Shown here: piece by piece, positions 1 to 11,299 of the stretch
Position numbering within the stretch: the first letter of the stretch is position 1
Layout: each line of letters begins with the position of its first letter
From: Hemerocallis citrina
Lineage: Eukaryota; Streptophyta; Magnoliopsida; Asparagales; Asphodelaceae
DNA length: 64,000 nt
Direction of reading: 5' to 3'
Assembly: GCA_017893485.1 (NCBI GenBank)
Contig: CM030358.1
Coordinates: 256,058,477 to 256,122,476 of the forward strand
Notes under the pieces: model-generated
Databases searched by the model: none
Seen by the model: only the letters and a program-made list of their open reading frames with translations
What the model was told of the DNA's origin: nothing
Program-made: the position numbers and the translations under genes

Positions 1-2050
1 CACTTTCCTTGGCGGGACTAGGGGCAAGGAGCCCCCAGCCTCCTCCATCACCTTGCTCTTCTTGCCCGAGCCACTCTTCATGACCATGTGAGAGTGTCAC
101 CCTCATCACCATCCTCTCTATCTATGTCCTCCCAGGGAGCCTCTTCAAGATGAAGCATCATGTGGTACCCTTTCCCAATGAAGCAAGGAACATGTTGTGC
201 CACGTGAGAGACAGCTTGGGCGTAAGACATTTCAATCACATTCTGCAGCTTGGCCTTGGCTTCAGCCTCCACCTTGGCCTCTGCAGCCTTCACCTCCAAG
301 TCCATCTTAGCCATCGCCTTCTCCAACTCCGACACAAGGTTGGCAACCCTCTTCTTTGATGCCTCAAGCTTCATAAGTGACTCTTCTTCCCTCATCTCTG
401 ACGCCTCCAGTTTCAGGCATAACTCATCCTCATTCTACTTCGACACCTCCAACTCCATCTTGATCCCCTTGATGGCCCTTTTCTTCTCCCTCTTGTGACG
501 GGAGACCTGCACCCTCAGCTCCCTCTCCTCGGTGGCATAAAAATCGACCAAGTAGCTGAAGTGACAAACCATCTAGAAAAAAGAAAAACAAACTTCAAGA
601 CATTGAACTACAAAGGAAAAGTATAAAAGTCACCCTTCAAAAAATACTAGATGTACCATCATTTGCGCCCGAGCAATCTCGAAGACGGACCTCTTAGGTG
701 GCTCCATCTTCAGCCTCTCCCGATCAGCCAGAGTCGGGAGGTGGCGAATCCCTTCCAAGCAAGTAGCTGAGCTACTAAGGAAGCTCTCCTACTGCTTCAT
801 GCTTCAGTTGAGAATGTGAGTCATCTCTCACTCGTCGATAAGAAATGGCGTAGCCTAGGTGATCAGGGGGATAGGCGTACACCTGCCACAATAGCTGCCA
901 AGGAAGAACACCCTGCAGCTACGTCAGGCGATGCTCCCAAAGGAATCTTCATCGGAACCGTCAGGGTCGGAGTGGAGGGATCCTTCGACATCTTTGAAGT
1001 AGGGGTATGGCTCGCTGTCCTCTTGCACTTCTTAGGCTAATCGGCCCTTTTGTTTCGAAGGATCTCCCGATTAACAATGAAGCCGTCGAAATCCATCCCT
1101 GCTTTCCCTGCAAGATGAAACACAAAGGGATGAGAACTCACAATGCAAAGCAACACAAATAACAAAGACATCAACTAAGAAACAAAGTATGAAAGGAAAT
1201 AAAAGTTGTAAATCATACTAGGATCCACCCGGCTAAGACCACCCTTGAAGAAAACTTCCTCAGGGATATTTTGCCATGTAAACATCTTATGCGCGAGAAG
1301 AGTGCCACTAAAACTCTTCTCTGACACAGTCACTAGTTCCGCATTCAGTGTCATCAGAACTGTCCTTCTCCCTGCCATGGGAATTCCCCACTGTTCAAGA
1401 CTATGGACAATGAAGAACTTCTCCCTCCAACACTTGATCGAGTCAGGAACCTCGATCATCCACCGGTTAGTACGGGGGTAAAGATACCACTGTTCCTCCA
1501 TCTTGTTCTAATGTGTCTCCTAAAAATTGTTAGACTTGGTTCAGCTCCGAGCCTACGACACTGTAGGATGAATCACACTACGTGCCTCCACGTGTTTGGC
1601 ATAAGCTGCATCGGATCAGCCTATACCAATTTAAAACCTCTCTGACAAAGGGTGAAAAGGCAGACGAAGCCCCGGATAGTAGGCATCGCATGTGAAGAAA
1701 TAATACTCTTCGGACATCGCATAGCATGCCCTAACTCCGAGATCCGAAAGAGTAACCCATACTCAGAAAGGATCCTGAAGGCCGCCCTAATCATGGAAAG
1801 CTCTTCCGTCATGAGAATCGTGATGGCAAAGTCGCCTCAGAGGTGTGAACTGGGTTTGGCTCAGCATACTCCATGCCATTCCGAAGAAAAACCCAGATCT
1901 ACATCAGGGTACTCCATAATCAACTCACGAACTAGAAATAACGGTGTCTTAAGTGCACTCCCCAAGTCTCTCACCTGCTCAACGATCGTCTCCACTATAG
2001 TGGAACGGCTGGCAATGCCCTTCCCCTTCGCCTTTCTAGTAAAATAGCTA
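1..2050 (-). pseudogene. Decayed gag-like protein of a gypsy-type transposon (copy A)
   Basis: Minus-strand pieces in shifting frames read in order from about 2046 down to the window edge. The first runs from RKAKGKGIASRS to SSEWHGVC (about 2046-1861), then MTEELSMIRAAFRI (1812), then EEQWYLYPRTNRWMIEVPDS (1501-1175). The last is a charged, Ala/Glu/Lys-rich coiled coil (395-78). The order and many residues match copy B at 61064-63090, which keeps the motif PEFCFFPFDSFYAELCLPLH. That motif is typical of the plant 'putative gypsy type transposon' domain followed by a C-terminal coiled coil. Frameshifts and stops separate the pieces, so no intact protein remains. The element continues beyond the left edge. 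Family assignment comes from motif memory and the coiled-coil part is generic. Confidence 0.6.
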
Positions 2051-2338
2051 GATTCTACACACTGTCTACCTCTAAATAGACTGCAACGGAAGAGGAGTTG
2101 CTCGATGAAATTATAGACATAACTGATAACAATCACAAATGAGTTCCCTGACCAAACTCTCAAGAACTCCAAAGATACAATGGTCGCTAGCACCACCGTC
2201 AAACCACCAGGCAAACCGCCAGCACCGCTCGGCAAACCACCACAAGAGCTAAATAGAGAAGCTTTAAAAAGAAATGTAGAGAAAGAAAGTGGAAGAAGCA
2301 AATAAACAAATATGATAGAGAGGGGTGGGGTAAGGTCT

Positions 2339-2346
2339 TATTTATA
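2339..2346 (-). promoter_or_regulatory. TATA-like box upstream of gag-like copy A
   Basis: On the minus strand the sequence reads TATAAATA about 300 bp upstream of the first gag-like codons. Copy B has a similar TATA-like stretch at about 63.38 kb. This fits an element promoter, but there is no transcript evidence. Confidence 0.25.
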
Positions 2347-2460
2347 AGCCCACCAAGATCAAATTGCCACATGGCAGCAACTGAGCCATCAACAAAATCC
2401 AACGGTCGAAGTACTCAACACCCAAATCAACAGGAACACTCATCCAACTACGGAACACTC

Positions 2461-2680
2461 GATCAACAAAACAAACGAACAATACAACGCTTGGTTGATG
2501 AAAGAGCAGTTCTACGAAACGAATAACGAAATGCTCGATCGACAAAACAAGTGAACAACACAACACTTGGTCGGTGAAAGAGCGGTTCAATGAAATGAAT
2601 GATGGGACGCTTGATCAACGAAGCAAGTGAACAACGCTTGATTGATGAAAGAACTATTTGACGTGATAGACCATGAAACA
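2461..2680. repeat. Three tandem units of about 76 bp
   Basis: The motif GATCAACAAAACAAACGAAC recurs with changes at 2461, 2537 and 2613, a constant 76-bp step. Each unit contains a diverged 'CTTGGTTGATGAAAGAGC' block. The array lies in the presumed 5' region of the minus-strand gag-like element. Confidence 0.7.
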
Positions 2681-2750
2681 AACACTTGGTGGGCGAAAAC
2701 TCAAGAAATCTCCAAACCAAACCCGATGTCACCCGAAAAGATCACCAACT

Positions 2751-2960
2751 TGTTAAAATCGACCAAAACCCTAGATCGGCTACGACCAAGGTGGAGTTCG
2801 ACCCAAACCTGATTCTAACAAAGCTTCGGAGTCGCAGAAAACCCTAACTTGGTAAAATCGACCAAAACCCTGGATCGGCTATGACCAAGGTGGAGTTCGA
2901 CCCAATCCCGATTCTAACAAAGCTTCAGAGTCGCAGAAAACCCTAACTTGGCCAAGACAA
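2751..2960. repeat. Two tandem units of 99 bp plus a partial third
   Basis: GACCAAAACCCT starts at 2761 and again at 2860, and the blocks that follow are nearly identical over 99 bp. A degraded third unit follows. These repeats create a long minus-strand open frame at 2879-3502 that shows no known domain. Confidence 0.7.
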
Positions 2961-3489
2961 GAACCCAACAAAGCTTCGGAGTTGGCAAAAACTTGAACTC
3001 GGCTAAGGACTCGAAGTTGGCAAGAACCCAAACCGACTAAAGCACCGCAGAGTGGCCAAACTTGAACTCGACGATACTCCGCACTTGGCCAAAACCCGAT
3101 CTCGACTAAAGCTTCCGAGCTGACAATAATCCAAATCGACAGTGCTCTGAAGTTGTCCAAAACCCTTACTCGAATGTGGAACCCTTGCTCGACGGAGGTT
3201 GGTCGACGAAGGGGCTTGGTTGCCGAAGTAGTGTGGTATCCTAAAACCCTAGCCTGATGAAGGGGTTGGTCGACGGAGCTTGGTGGTCGCCAAGAGCAAA
3301 GCTCGATGGAGGAGATGGCTGCCGAAACCCTAGGTCGACGGAGCAGTAGCTCGACAGGGTGTTGTTGGCCGAGGAGGTGGCTGCCCAACAAGGAAGAAAG
3401 AGGAGGTCGATGAGGGAGGTGATCGGCAAAGAAGGGCTCAAATCCTAGGTCGACGAAATTGTTATCCGACCTAGGGTGGGCTAACAGTG

Positions 3490-4246
3490 CTTCCTCCACC
3501 ACCGGATGGTTTCAGGATGGGCGCTAATGGGTTCAAGTGGAGCAAGCAGACCCAAAACCCGCAACAGAGACCCGAACCCGCTTCATTGGTCCCCCAAATT
3601 TGGCAGGCGAACAAGCGCTGCCTCCGCGCGGTTGTCGATCGTCCGATCACCCTAGATTGCGAGCTCCATCGTCCGCGTTAGTAACCGTCAGATCCTGATC
3701 ACAGTGCTTTTTCAACGATCCAGATTCAATCTCAGGAGCTATAACCACTTTTCACAGCGGCGATCAAAGGTCAGAGCTTTAGTAGTTTCCTTCAAAATAT
3801 AAACTCTATCTGTTTTCTCCCACACCAAAATTAGCCGCAACAAAATAAAATGTTTCCAATGTACATATCAACTTAATTCTCAACTAATGCTATAGCTACA
3901 ACCAAACATTATAGTAGGATAGTTGATGATATCCCACCGAACTAAACAATTCAGTAGCCAAAGAAAGAGCAGGATAGGCATACTTCATGATACTTACGAA
4001 AGGAGTATGCCATGTGATCGTTGATATCCATTAAGTACGTAGCACCTTACGGTTGCAGTCGAACAACAATTACAGGGAATAATAGTGTGAATGGTGGCGA
4101 TAAAACCAAGATAATGCAACATTTGATAAGTTAATGTGCATTAGCGTCATTTATATTCAGATATATCAGTGCAAATAAACTTAATAGCTAGCTCAAAGCT
4201 TCTAAATTGAAGGATTTATATAACTGATTTTTTCAACTTTCACCAT

Positions 4247-4248
<2 letters not shown>
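3490..4248. other. Stretch with no recognisable gene
   Basis: No conserved domain, terminal repeat or credible exon was seen. Open frames here are short and unsupported. Confidence 0.5.

Positions 4249-4249
<1 letters not shown>

Positions 4250-4293
<44 letters not shown>
4250..4293. repeat. (AT)n microsatellite
   Basis: About 22 uninterrupted AT units. The tract abuts a hairpin-rich segment. Confidence 0.95.
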
Positions 4294-4296
<3 letters not shown>

Positions 4297-4310
4297 GAAT
4301 GTTCCATTGC

Positions 4311-4354
4311 GGCTTCAGTGTTAACATAATTGAAGTCGTTGTAACACTGAAGCC
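4311..4354. repeat. Perfect 13-nt inverted repeat (hairpin)
   Basis: GGCTTCAGTGTTA (4311-4323) is mirrored by TAACACTGAAGCC (4342-4354) with an 18-nt loop. A further GCTTCAGTG copy follows at about 4370. It may be part of a MITE-like sequence bounded by AT tracts. Confidence 0.7.
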
Positions 4355-4444
4355 GTTGTTCCCAACAATAGCTTCAGTGGTTTTCATACCCGTTTGCACG
4401 GGACCCGTTTGCAATGCAGCATTGCCTCCTATATATATATATTG

Positions 4445-4535
4445 GGGTGTTACAGCAATCAACCCATTACTATATATATATATATATAGTAATGGTATAT
4501 ATATATATAGTAATGGGTTGATTGCTGTAACACCC
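4445..4535. repeat. Perfect 28-nt inverted repeat with an AT-rich loop
   Basis: The arm at 4445-4472 (beginning GGGTGTTACAGC) is the exact reverse complement of 4508-4535 (ending GCTGTAACACCC). The loop is almost pure TA. The GGTGTTACA/TGTAACACC ends resemble those of the TRIM at 5431-7224, so this may be a related miniature or LTR-end remnant. Confidence 0.75.
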
Positions 4536-4633
4536 TAACTTTTTTTCTTTTTTTTCCTTCTATTTACTTATAACTCCTAGAAAACTCTGTTTAGCATTTC
4601 TATGCTATCTTTTACTTCCCTGCACTTCCAAAA

Positions 4634-4830
4634 CTCTTATCTGTTTGGTTCAAAGGAGGGGAGGGGAGGGGAGGGATTTTAATGGAGGAAAGGGAGGGGA
4701 AGGAAAGGGAGGGAGTGATTTTAATGGAGACTCTGTTTGGTTCAAAGAATGGAGGGGAGGGGAGGGGAGGGAAAATAATTATCTTCTTGTTTGGTTCAAG
4801 AAGGGAGGGATGGAATTTTTTAATTAAATT
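4634..4830 (+). repeat. G-rich TE-like segment with TGTTTGGTTCAA repeats
   Basis: Three copies of 'TGTTTGGTTCAA' are each followed by GGAGGGGAGGGG-type blocks. The same composition occurs on the opposite strand at about 7680-7906, ending in GGCCTGTTTGGTT. Such ends are common in plant MITE-like repeats. Family not assigned. Confidence 0.5.
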
Positions 4831-4834
4831 ACTT

Positions 4835-5425
4835 TTATACCCTTTCATATTTTAGGAGAGCCTATGTATTATTGTTTCTAATTCTAATTTTGTAATATAA
4901 ACAAAATAATGAAGACCAATAAACAAAATAATGAAAGCAGATTGATTGATAGTATTTGAACAAATTAAATCAGATTCTAGCCCCAAATGGTACATGCTCT
5001 GAGACCACCAGTTGGCTAAACCACCAGTTAAAAGTAATTATATGCATTTTTCAGATAGTTCAGTAGACCTAAATGTTCACATAACTAATTCCCAGTTTAA
5101 TGCCAAATAATTTTAACTCTTCTGTAACTTCCGCAAACTCATGACTTTTGAACCAAAGCAAATCATTCCTGTGCACTAACTTCACATTCTAGTCTTAGTA
5201 AAGCAAATCCATTAGTGACATTGAAGAAATTACTTTCACGTGAATTGAAATGAGTGGTTTTGTTGTTTTAGTAGCCAATCTCAAACTGAATGAAATGAAA
5301 TCTACACAACCAAACAAATCTGCCTTGCAATTTGATCGTTCATAGAGTCCAACAAAGAAGAAATGGGAGTGAAGCTTTAAACATGGAGGAGGATTATTCT
5401 AGAAGAAAAAGGCATGAACGAAGAA
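4835..5425. other. Stretch with no recognisable gene
   Basis: AT-rich sequence. No domain or repeat structure seen. Confidence 0.5.
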
Positions 5426-5430
5426 ATTTT

Positions 5431-5852
5431 TGTAATGCCCCTAGCCCCTAGTTCAGACAACTTATACAATGTATAAGACAAATTAGATACTATGTAGTAC
5501 AACTGCCCACCACAGAATGCCTCTCAAAAATTGATTAACTGATTAGGTGACTCTTGATCCTTGGCTATTAGTATTTATAGTTAGTTATATTATATGAAAT
5601 TACCAATATGGGATTAATACTCTCATATCTTTTTTTTTTTTTTCCTCAATTCCGAAACCAAGGCAGGATGGCCACGTCATTGGCTTTGACAAGTCAAACA
5701 CAGTCCCTTGGCTGGTTTATTACCCCAACGTGGGAACACCCCCCCCCCCCCCCCCCCCCCCCCGCTCATCCATTCATTTACTTTTTTATTTATTAACCAA
5801 TATGCCAAACTTTCAAATCCATATATATACAACCAACCTTACTTCAAATATC

Positions 5853-5923
<71 letters not shown>

Positions 5924-5975
5924 TATATAAACCATACACTATATATATTTTTTGAAAGTAACACGAGGTGTTACA
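5431..5975 (-). repeat. 3' LTR of the TRIM
   Basis: Runs TGTAATGCCCC to GAGGTGTTACA. It holds a run of 25 C (5739-5763), against 16 C in the other LTR, and a long TA tract (about 5857-5921). Confidence 0.85.
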
Positions 5976-6283
5976 GATATCCCCTTCAGAAATCAGCATC
6001 CTCGCTGAGCACGGGCATGCACAATCTAGTGCAAGATCTCCTTTCTAGCCGATGTGGAGCATCTGCTCTTCTATCCGCCCTCTCTGGGCAACCACAGTCT
6101 GACGACTTGGTATATAGTCTTGCCAGACTAATTATAACAAGCAACCACAGTCCTGACAATTGGGTCATAGTCCCGGTGAATCGCTGCCGACACAGTCAAC
6201 CCACAGCCTGATGAATCGCTGCCGACGCAGTCAACCCATCGCCCGACTATAAGACATGCTCCACACTCGGTGTCGAAAGTCGG

Positions 6284-6296
6284 CTCTGATACCATT
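6284..6296 (-). promoter_or_regulatory. Primer-binding site (initiator tRNA-Met) of the TRIM
   Basis: The minus strand reads TGGTATCAGAGCC beside the 5' LTR end, the standard plant complement to the 3' end of initiator tRNA-Met. Confidence 0.8.
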
Positions 6297-6689
6297 TGTA
6301 ACGTCCCTGTCCCTAGCTCAGACAACTTATACAATTTATAAGACAAATTAGATACTATGTAGTACAACTGCCCACCGCAGGCTGCCTCTCAAAAGTTGGT
6401 TAACCGATAAGCTGACTCTTGATCCTTGGCTATTAGTATTTATAGTTAGTTATATTATATGAAATTATCGATATGGGATTAATACTCTCATATCTTTATT
6501 TTTCCCTCAATTCCGAAACCAAGGCAGGTTGGCCACGTCATTGGCTTTGACAAGTCAAACACAGTCCCTTGGCTATTTTATTACCCCAATGTGGGACCCC
6601 CCCCCCCCCCCATCATCCATTCATTTACTTTTTGATTTAAAAACCAATATGCCAACTTTCCAAATCCATATATATACAGCCAACCTTAC

Positions 6690-6734
<45 letters not shown>

Positions 6735-7123
6735 GTGAGCCTCATATTCGTATGAGGAAATTTTCCTTATACAAAGTGATTATACTCACTTGTTGGGGAC
6801 TTCATGGAAGATCCACTCCGTCCATCATATTTATCATGCCAATTGATATGTATTTAGAAAAAATCAAGTGGTTTGGAGGTCGTTTACTCATGCATCATGT
6901 GATCCAATTTGTGGTTCGATTTGTAATGTTGTTGAAGTTGTTCATTTTTAAACCACATGATGCATGAGTAAATGATCTACAAACTACTTGATTTTTTTAC
7001 ACATATATCCATTGGCATGATAAACATGATGAACATAGTGGATCTTTCATGAAGGCCCCTCCAAGTGAGTATAATCATTTTGTATGAGGAAACTTTCCTC
7101 ATACAAATATGAGGCTCACTTTA

Positions 7124-7181
<58 letters not shown>

Positions 7182-7224
7182 ATATACTATATAATTTTTT
7201 TTGAAAGTAACACGGGGTGTTACA
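6297..7224 (-). repeat. 5' LTR of the TRIM, interrupted by a MITE
   Basis: Begins TGTAACGTCCC and ends GGGGTGTTACA. Collinear with 5431-5975 except for a 387-bp fold-back insertion in its TA tract. Confidence 0.85.
6734..7120. mobile_element. Fold-back MITE inside the TRIM LTR
   Basis: The left end AGTGAGCCTCATATT is mirrored by AATATGAGGCTCACT at the right end. Inverted similarity extends about 170 bp into each arm, leaving a short loop. It sits within TA repeats, so the target duplication cannot be resolved, though TA is likely. The transcript would form a long hairpin. Confidence 0.8.
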
Positions 7225-7237
7225 ATTTTGGTGCATC

Positions 7238-7458
7238 TAGTATGTGTTGTTCTTCAAATTACTCGATGCTTCATTATGTAATGTACGAAGTAGCTCTGGT
7301 AGAGTTGGCAATGTAGTAGATGAAAGCACACTTGTGATAGGCGGAATCTCAAGCAATGGGGCCTAAAATTTAAGAATATTGATTGGTTGTTCTATTGATG
7401 GTCGTAAATCAGGATCAGAGTGCACACACAATAGACCTACAACCATCAACCTTTCCAT
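7238..7458 (-). pseudogene. C-terminal fragment of an L-type lectin receptor-like kinase
   Basis: The minus-strand frame reads MERLMVVGLLCVHSDPDLRP then SIEQPINILKF, a stop (complement of 7363-7365), then APLLEIPP and a Ser/Thr/Leu-rich tail ending at 7238. The 'VGLLCVHSDPxLRPSIxQxI' signature is the end of the kinase domain (subdomain XI) of plant lectin receptor kinases. The in-frame stop replaces an expected Glu. No upstream kinase or lectin sequence is present. The TRIM begins 13 bp away, so this is a gene relic rather than a working gene. Confidence 0.65.
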
Positions 7459-7493
7459 TACATTGATTCTTTCGGATCAGAGTGGAATTTTAT

Positions 7494-7524
7494 AAATAAA
7501 TAAATAAATAAATAAAATAAAACT
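7494..7524. repeat. (TAAA)n microsatellite
   Basis: Repeated AAAT/TAAA units, followed by a purine-rich GAGAGA stretch to about 7650. Confidence 0.85.
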
Positions 7525-7679
7525 GGAAATATCGGGAGAGAGACGAGTCGGGAGAGAGGATATCTACTCCTCACCTCTGCGACGAGGAGGGGGAGAAAGA
7601 GAGAGTGCGAGTGGGAGAGAGCGAGAGTCGGGAGAGAGAGGATATCTTTTTTATTTTAGGGATTTAGATCTAAACATAA

Positions 7680-7906
7680 TAGTTTTGTCCAATCACTTCA
7701 AAAAAATTAGACCCACTTTCTCTTCCCTCCAAATCCCCCCAATATTGGAGGGGAGCAAAAATTGGCTCAGGAGGGATTCTGCACCCCTCCATTCTCCTCC
7801 CCTTTCCCTCCTAAAAAATGAACCAAACAAGAAATGTTTTAAAAAATCCCTTCCCTCCCCTCCCCTCCCCTCCATTCCCCTCCAACCAAACAGGCCCTTA
7901 CATTAT
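7680..7906 (-). repeat. C/G-rich MITE-like segment, opposite strand to 4634-4830
   Basis: On the minus strand it begins GGGCCTGTTTGGTTGGAGGG and carries GGAGGGGAGGGG blocks and a second TTGTTTGGTTC. It shares composition and motif order with 4634-4830. Confidence 0.45.
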
Positions 7907-7940
7907 TTCTAAATAATAAGTTAAGAATTTAGTAAAAATT

Positions 7941-8583
7941 TCGGCAGAGTCTCCCCTGTAATTTTCTACCCGTAACGCCTTTCGGCTTACGAAAATTTGT
8001 AAACAATTCAATAAATCTCAATACCTGTAATATATCAAAAACCTCCCCAGGCTAATTCATCAAACACATCACAGAAATCATATGTGTATGCTCTGGGGGG
8101 GTATTATCATCATCCCATCACAAATTATCAAATTAAAACCATAAACTTCTAACTTCCTTAATGAAAATCATACATGTTCGAAGACTTCTAATCCATATAC
8201 GAATCCATCACCTGTCAACATACTAAAATCAAATATAATAAATTATTCACCTTTATATACATTCTTTCTATAACCTGTCCATATACATTATACACATGTA
8301 CATATTTGTCTAAACATAAAGTTTCAAATACATAATCGCTAAATTTTCCCCTAAATGCTCCCCACTCCCTTGCTAATGAAACCTACCTGCAAAACATGGA
8401 AGTCAAAGATAATCCCTGACCCCCAAAACTATAGGGGTCAGCCAAACTGGTATGAGTATAATCATCATGTATAAAAACAATTTCAATAATATTAGCAATA
8501 TAATTTTAATATGATAAACATAAACATAAATAAAACATGATAGTGATAAAGAGATGAATACATTTATGTACCAATCCGTCGCC
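7941..8583. repeat. Unclassified repeat-like sequence with a CGGCAG..TCCCCT motif
   Basis: A block at about 7941-7990 (CGGCAGAGTCTCCCCTGTAA) resembles blocks at about 12571-12640 and 12927-12990. Removing the 8589-12329 insertion makes these one region. No coding potential seen. Confidence 0.4.
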
Positions 8584-8588
8584 GTATA
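8584..8588. repeat. Target-site duplication GTATA, left copy
   Basis: Identical to 12330-12334. Together they frame the 8589-12329 element. Confidence 0.85.
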
Positions 8589-9105
8589 TGTAACCCATGT
8601 TTTCGTAAATACGTATTTTCTGTGTATTTTCGGTATTTCAAATTTTTGTAAATTAGTTTTCCACTTTCAAATTATTTTTTTTGTTAAAACGTATTGTTGG
8701 ATCTCCTATTAAAGTCTATTTTGAATCAATAATTTTAATCATAGCTATTTTTCCAATAATTTTTATATCGAATTACAAACCCTATTAGTATTGTTGTTAT
8801 TACTATTCTTCAGTATTATTACTATTACGGCTATTTTTATTTTTATTATTATTATTATGATTATTGTTATTATTGTTATTATTATTATAACTTTGATTGT
8901 CTATTTAAAAATCTATTTATATTGTTAATTGTATTAGTAGTTATTTCAAATTATTTTCATATTGTAGTACAAAATATATTTTTGTTATATAAACCTACTT
9001 TTTATTGGTTACTTTAATTTTCCTATTGGATTTTAAGCCCAAAACTATACCCATTACCCATTTAAACCCGTTTACCCCCAAACCCATTTACCCTACCCGT
9101 TAACT

Positions 9106-9108
<3 letters not shown>

Positions 9109-9175
<67 letters not shown>
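9109..9175. repeat. (TA)n microsatellite
   Basis: An uninterrupted TA tract just upstream of a pyrimidine-rich leader-like region of the LTR-like element. Confidence 0.95.
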
Positions 9176-9178
<3 letters not shown>

Positions 9179-11299
9179 CCTAAAACCCTACCCCCCTGTT
9201 TAACCTACTCAGCCGCCCCCTTATACTATTCCATCGTCTTCCTCTCTCCCTCATCTCTCCCTCCTGTCTTCCGCTCCTCGTCATCGTCTCCCCAACCTCT
9301 TCATCCTCATCCTCCTCGTCAACCGTTCGACACCACCACTCGCACCCAATTGCCGTCATCAACCTCGACGCTGCACTCCCAAACCCATTCTCCACCCACC
9401 ATAGACAGCCTGTCACTCCCCTCGTCGCTCCGTCGATGCCACTCTGAGCGCCTCCTACTCCTCCCTCCATCAGCCTCCGACTTCGTCTACACCCTCGCAA
9501 TCCCTTGCCTCGCCATTACTAAAGACCATCTCGCTCTCGCTCTCCCTCTGTTTCGTGCACCGCCTTCACCCATCCGCACTGTCATCGACTGTAGCCTCAT
9601 CGTCGTCGCTTCCCGACCGCGACCTCCACCATCATCTTCCCTGGTCGATCTCTCCTCCCTCGACGCTCGAGCCACCGCCATCTTCTCTTCTATTTTACCA
9701 TCAAAACGGAGCTCTCCTACTCCGAAGAACCTATCATTGACGCTCCGACTGCCGACCACCCTCGGCCACCACCCCCAAAGCTCCCCGCCGTCTATCTCAC
9801 CGCCGCAATTGCCCACAGTCCATTGCTCGCATCCACAGTCGAAGCTTCCTAGCACTGTGTTGATCAAGCAGAGAAGGAGGAAGGTTGAGTTATTTTGAAT
9901 CTCAGCCTTCCATCTTGATCAGATTTCATCTCGGTCGTCCGATCGCCATCGCGATTGGGATTTCCTCTTAGCGTTTGCTGTTTTGTGTGAGGTTGGATCT
10001 TGGTTGCTGTGTTTTGCTGTTTTGCACGTAGCTCGCACGTGCTTGTGTGTGTCCGTATTCATGTTTCATTTTTCGAGATTCTCATCCTATTATTTGTTCA
10101 TGTTTGGATTCACCGACATCAAGGCAAGTATCTTCTTGTACAATTTGTTGTTCTAGTACAAACTTTTTAATTGAAAATACTGCAAGTAGATCGTAGTTGT
10201 GACTCCCCTTTGGCTCATCGTTTGTTGATCTTATCAATTCCATGATCATAAGAGTCATAACCCTTTATTGATATATTTGTTGCAAAACTAGTTGGATCCA
10301 TTTTATCTCCTAATTATTCGAACACATGAAACTAATAACCTCCTTGACTTGTAGATGTATGTTGTATGATGTATGGGTTGATCTTACTTTCTTTGAGTTG
10401 AGAAAAAATTGTGACTTTCTGATTTGATATCCATTACACCCTATTTGTATCACACACTAATCTAGACTCATACTAGTCATTTATCATGGCACTTTTATTT
10501 AAAAGAAATTCACATATGCTGCTATTCCTGTCTTTACTTGCTATTTCAACCCCGATAACATCATAATCTGGACTTGAGTCCTAAACATGAAATGTAGCTC
10601 CAGATGTCTAGTTTGCTATCCTTTCGACGGAATTGAATTCCGAGTTATGCTTTGTGAGTTATCGCAGTTTTACTGCTACTATGTCGTAGAATTTCAGATT
10701 TTTAAATTTGCTGCATCACTTTGTTTTACAATTAAATTAACCATGCTACCTGTAAGATAATGACTTTAAATTTTTCATGCTGATACTACACACACTAGAG
10801 AACATTCCCTAATTATCCTAGAATTAATTAATGAAGTTTCAGACCTGTTTCACATTTAAAAATACAGTTTTACAAATTCTGGTTGAAACGAAACCTGTGT
10901 AGTTTGCTGTTTTGACACCTGATGCTATCACTTTCATGTATCTTGTTTATATGTGCTGGATTTGGTAGAGAATCTAGTTTCTAGATTTTTCGATGGATCC
11001 ATATTTGCATTTCTGTAGTGGCGGGAATCTCAGTTTTGGTGCAGCAACGTCATGTTGTCCAGAATTGAATTCTCATCATTCTTGATAACTTTAATTTGTT
11101 TTGACTCTTGAATATGTATCCTACCTAGCCTAAGCTTGTTCCCTATTCTCGATCATGTATTCTTGCCCTATTCCGCACACTTTCATGCTTGTCTTGATAA
11201 TAATAATAAATAACAAGTCGGGGTTTAAGGGAAAGACCATAGTAGTGGACAATATAGGTAAGTGTATCGGAAGGGGGCCCGTGTTTCCCATTACTTGGT

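Larger units (their letters stand above)
5431..7224 (-). mobile_element. Complete TRIM (terminal-repeat retrotransposon in miniature)
   Basis: Two LTR-like repeats (5431-5975 and 6297-7224) flank only 321 bp of non-coding sequence. Both repeats begin TGTAA and end GGTGTTACA. The element is flanked by perfect 5-bp duplications ATTTT (5426-5430 and 7225-7229). A primer-binding site complementary to initiator tRNA-Met adjoins the right LTR on the minus strand, which sets the orientation. A purine-rich stretch adjoins the left LTR. There is no coding capacity, so it must have been mobilised by another retrotransposon. Without the MITE in the right LTR, both LTRs are about 541-545 bp. Confidence 0.88.

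Noticed and set aside
2879..3502. 207-aa minus-strand open frame
   Set aside because: It runs through the 99-bp tandem array and beyond; the protein is a by-product of repeats with no domain.
5608..6211. Open frames rich in Pro and Tyr-Ile repeats
   Set aside because: They translate a C homopolymer and a TA microsatellite inside the TRIM LTR.
9350..9898. 182-aa Ser/Pro-rich open frame
   Set aside because: Low-complexity C/T-rich leader; the matching region of copy 2 encodes an unrelated chain, so coding is not conserved.
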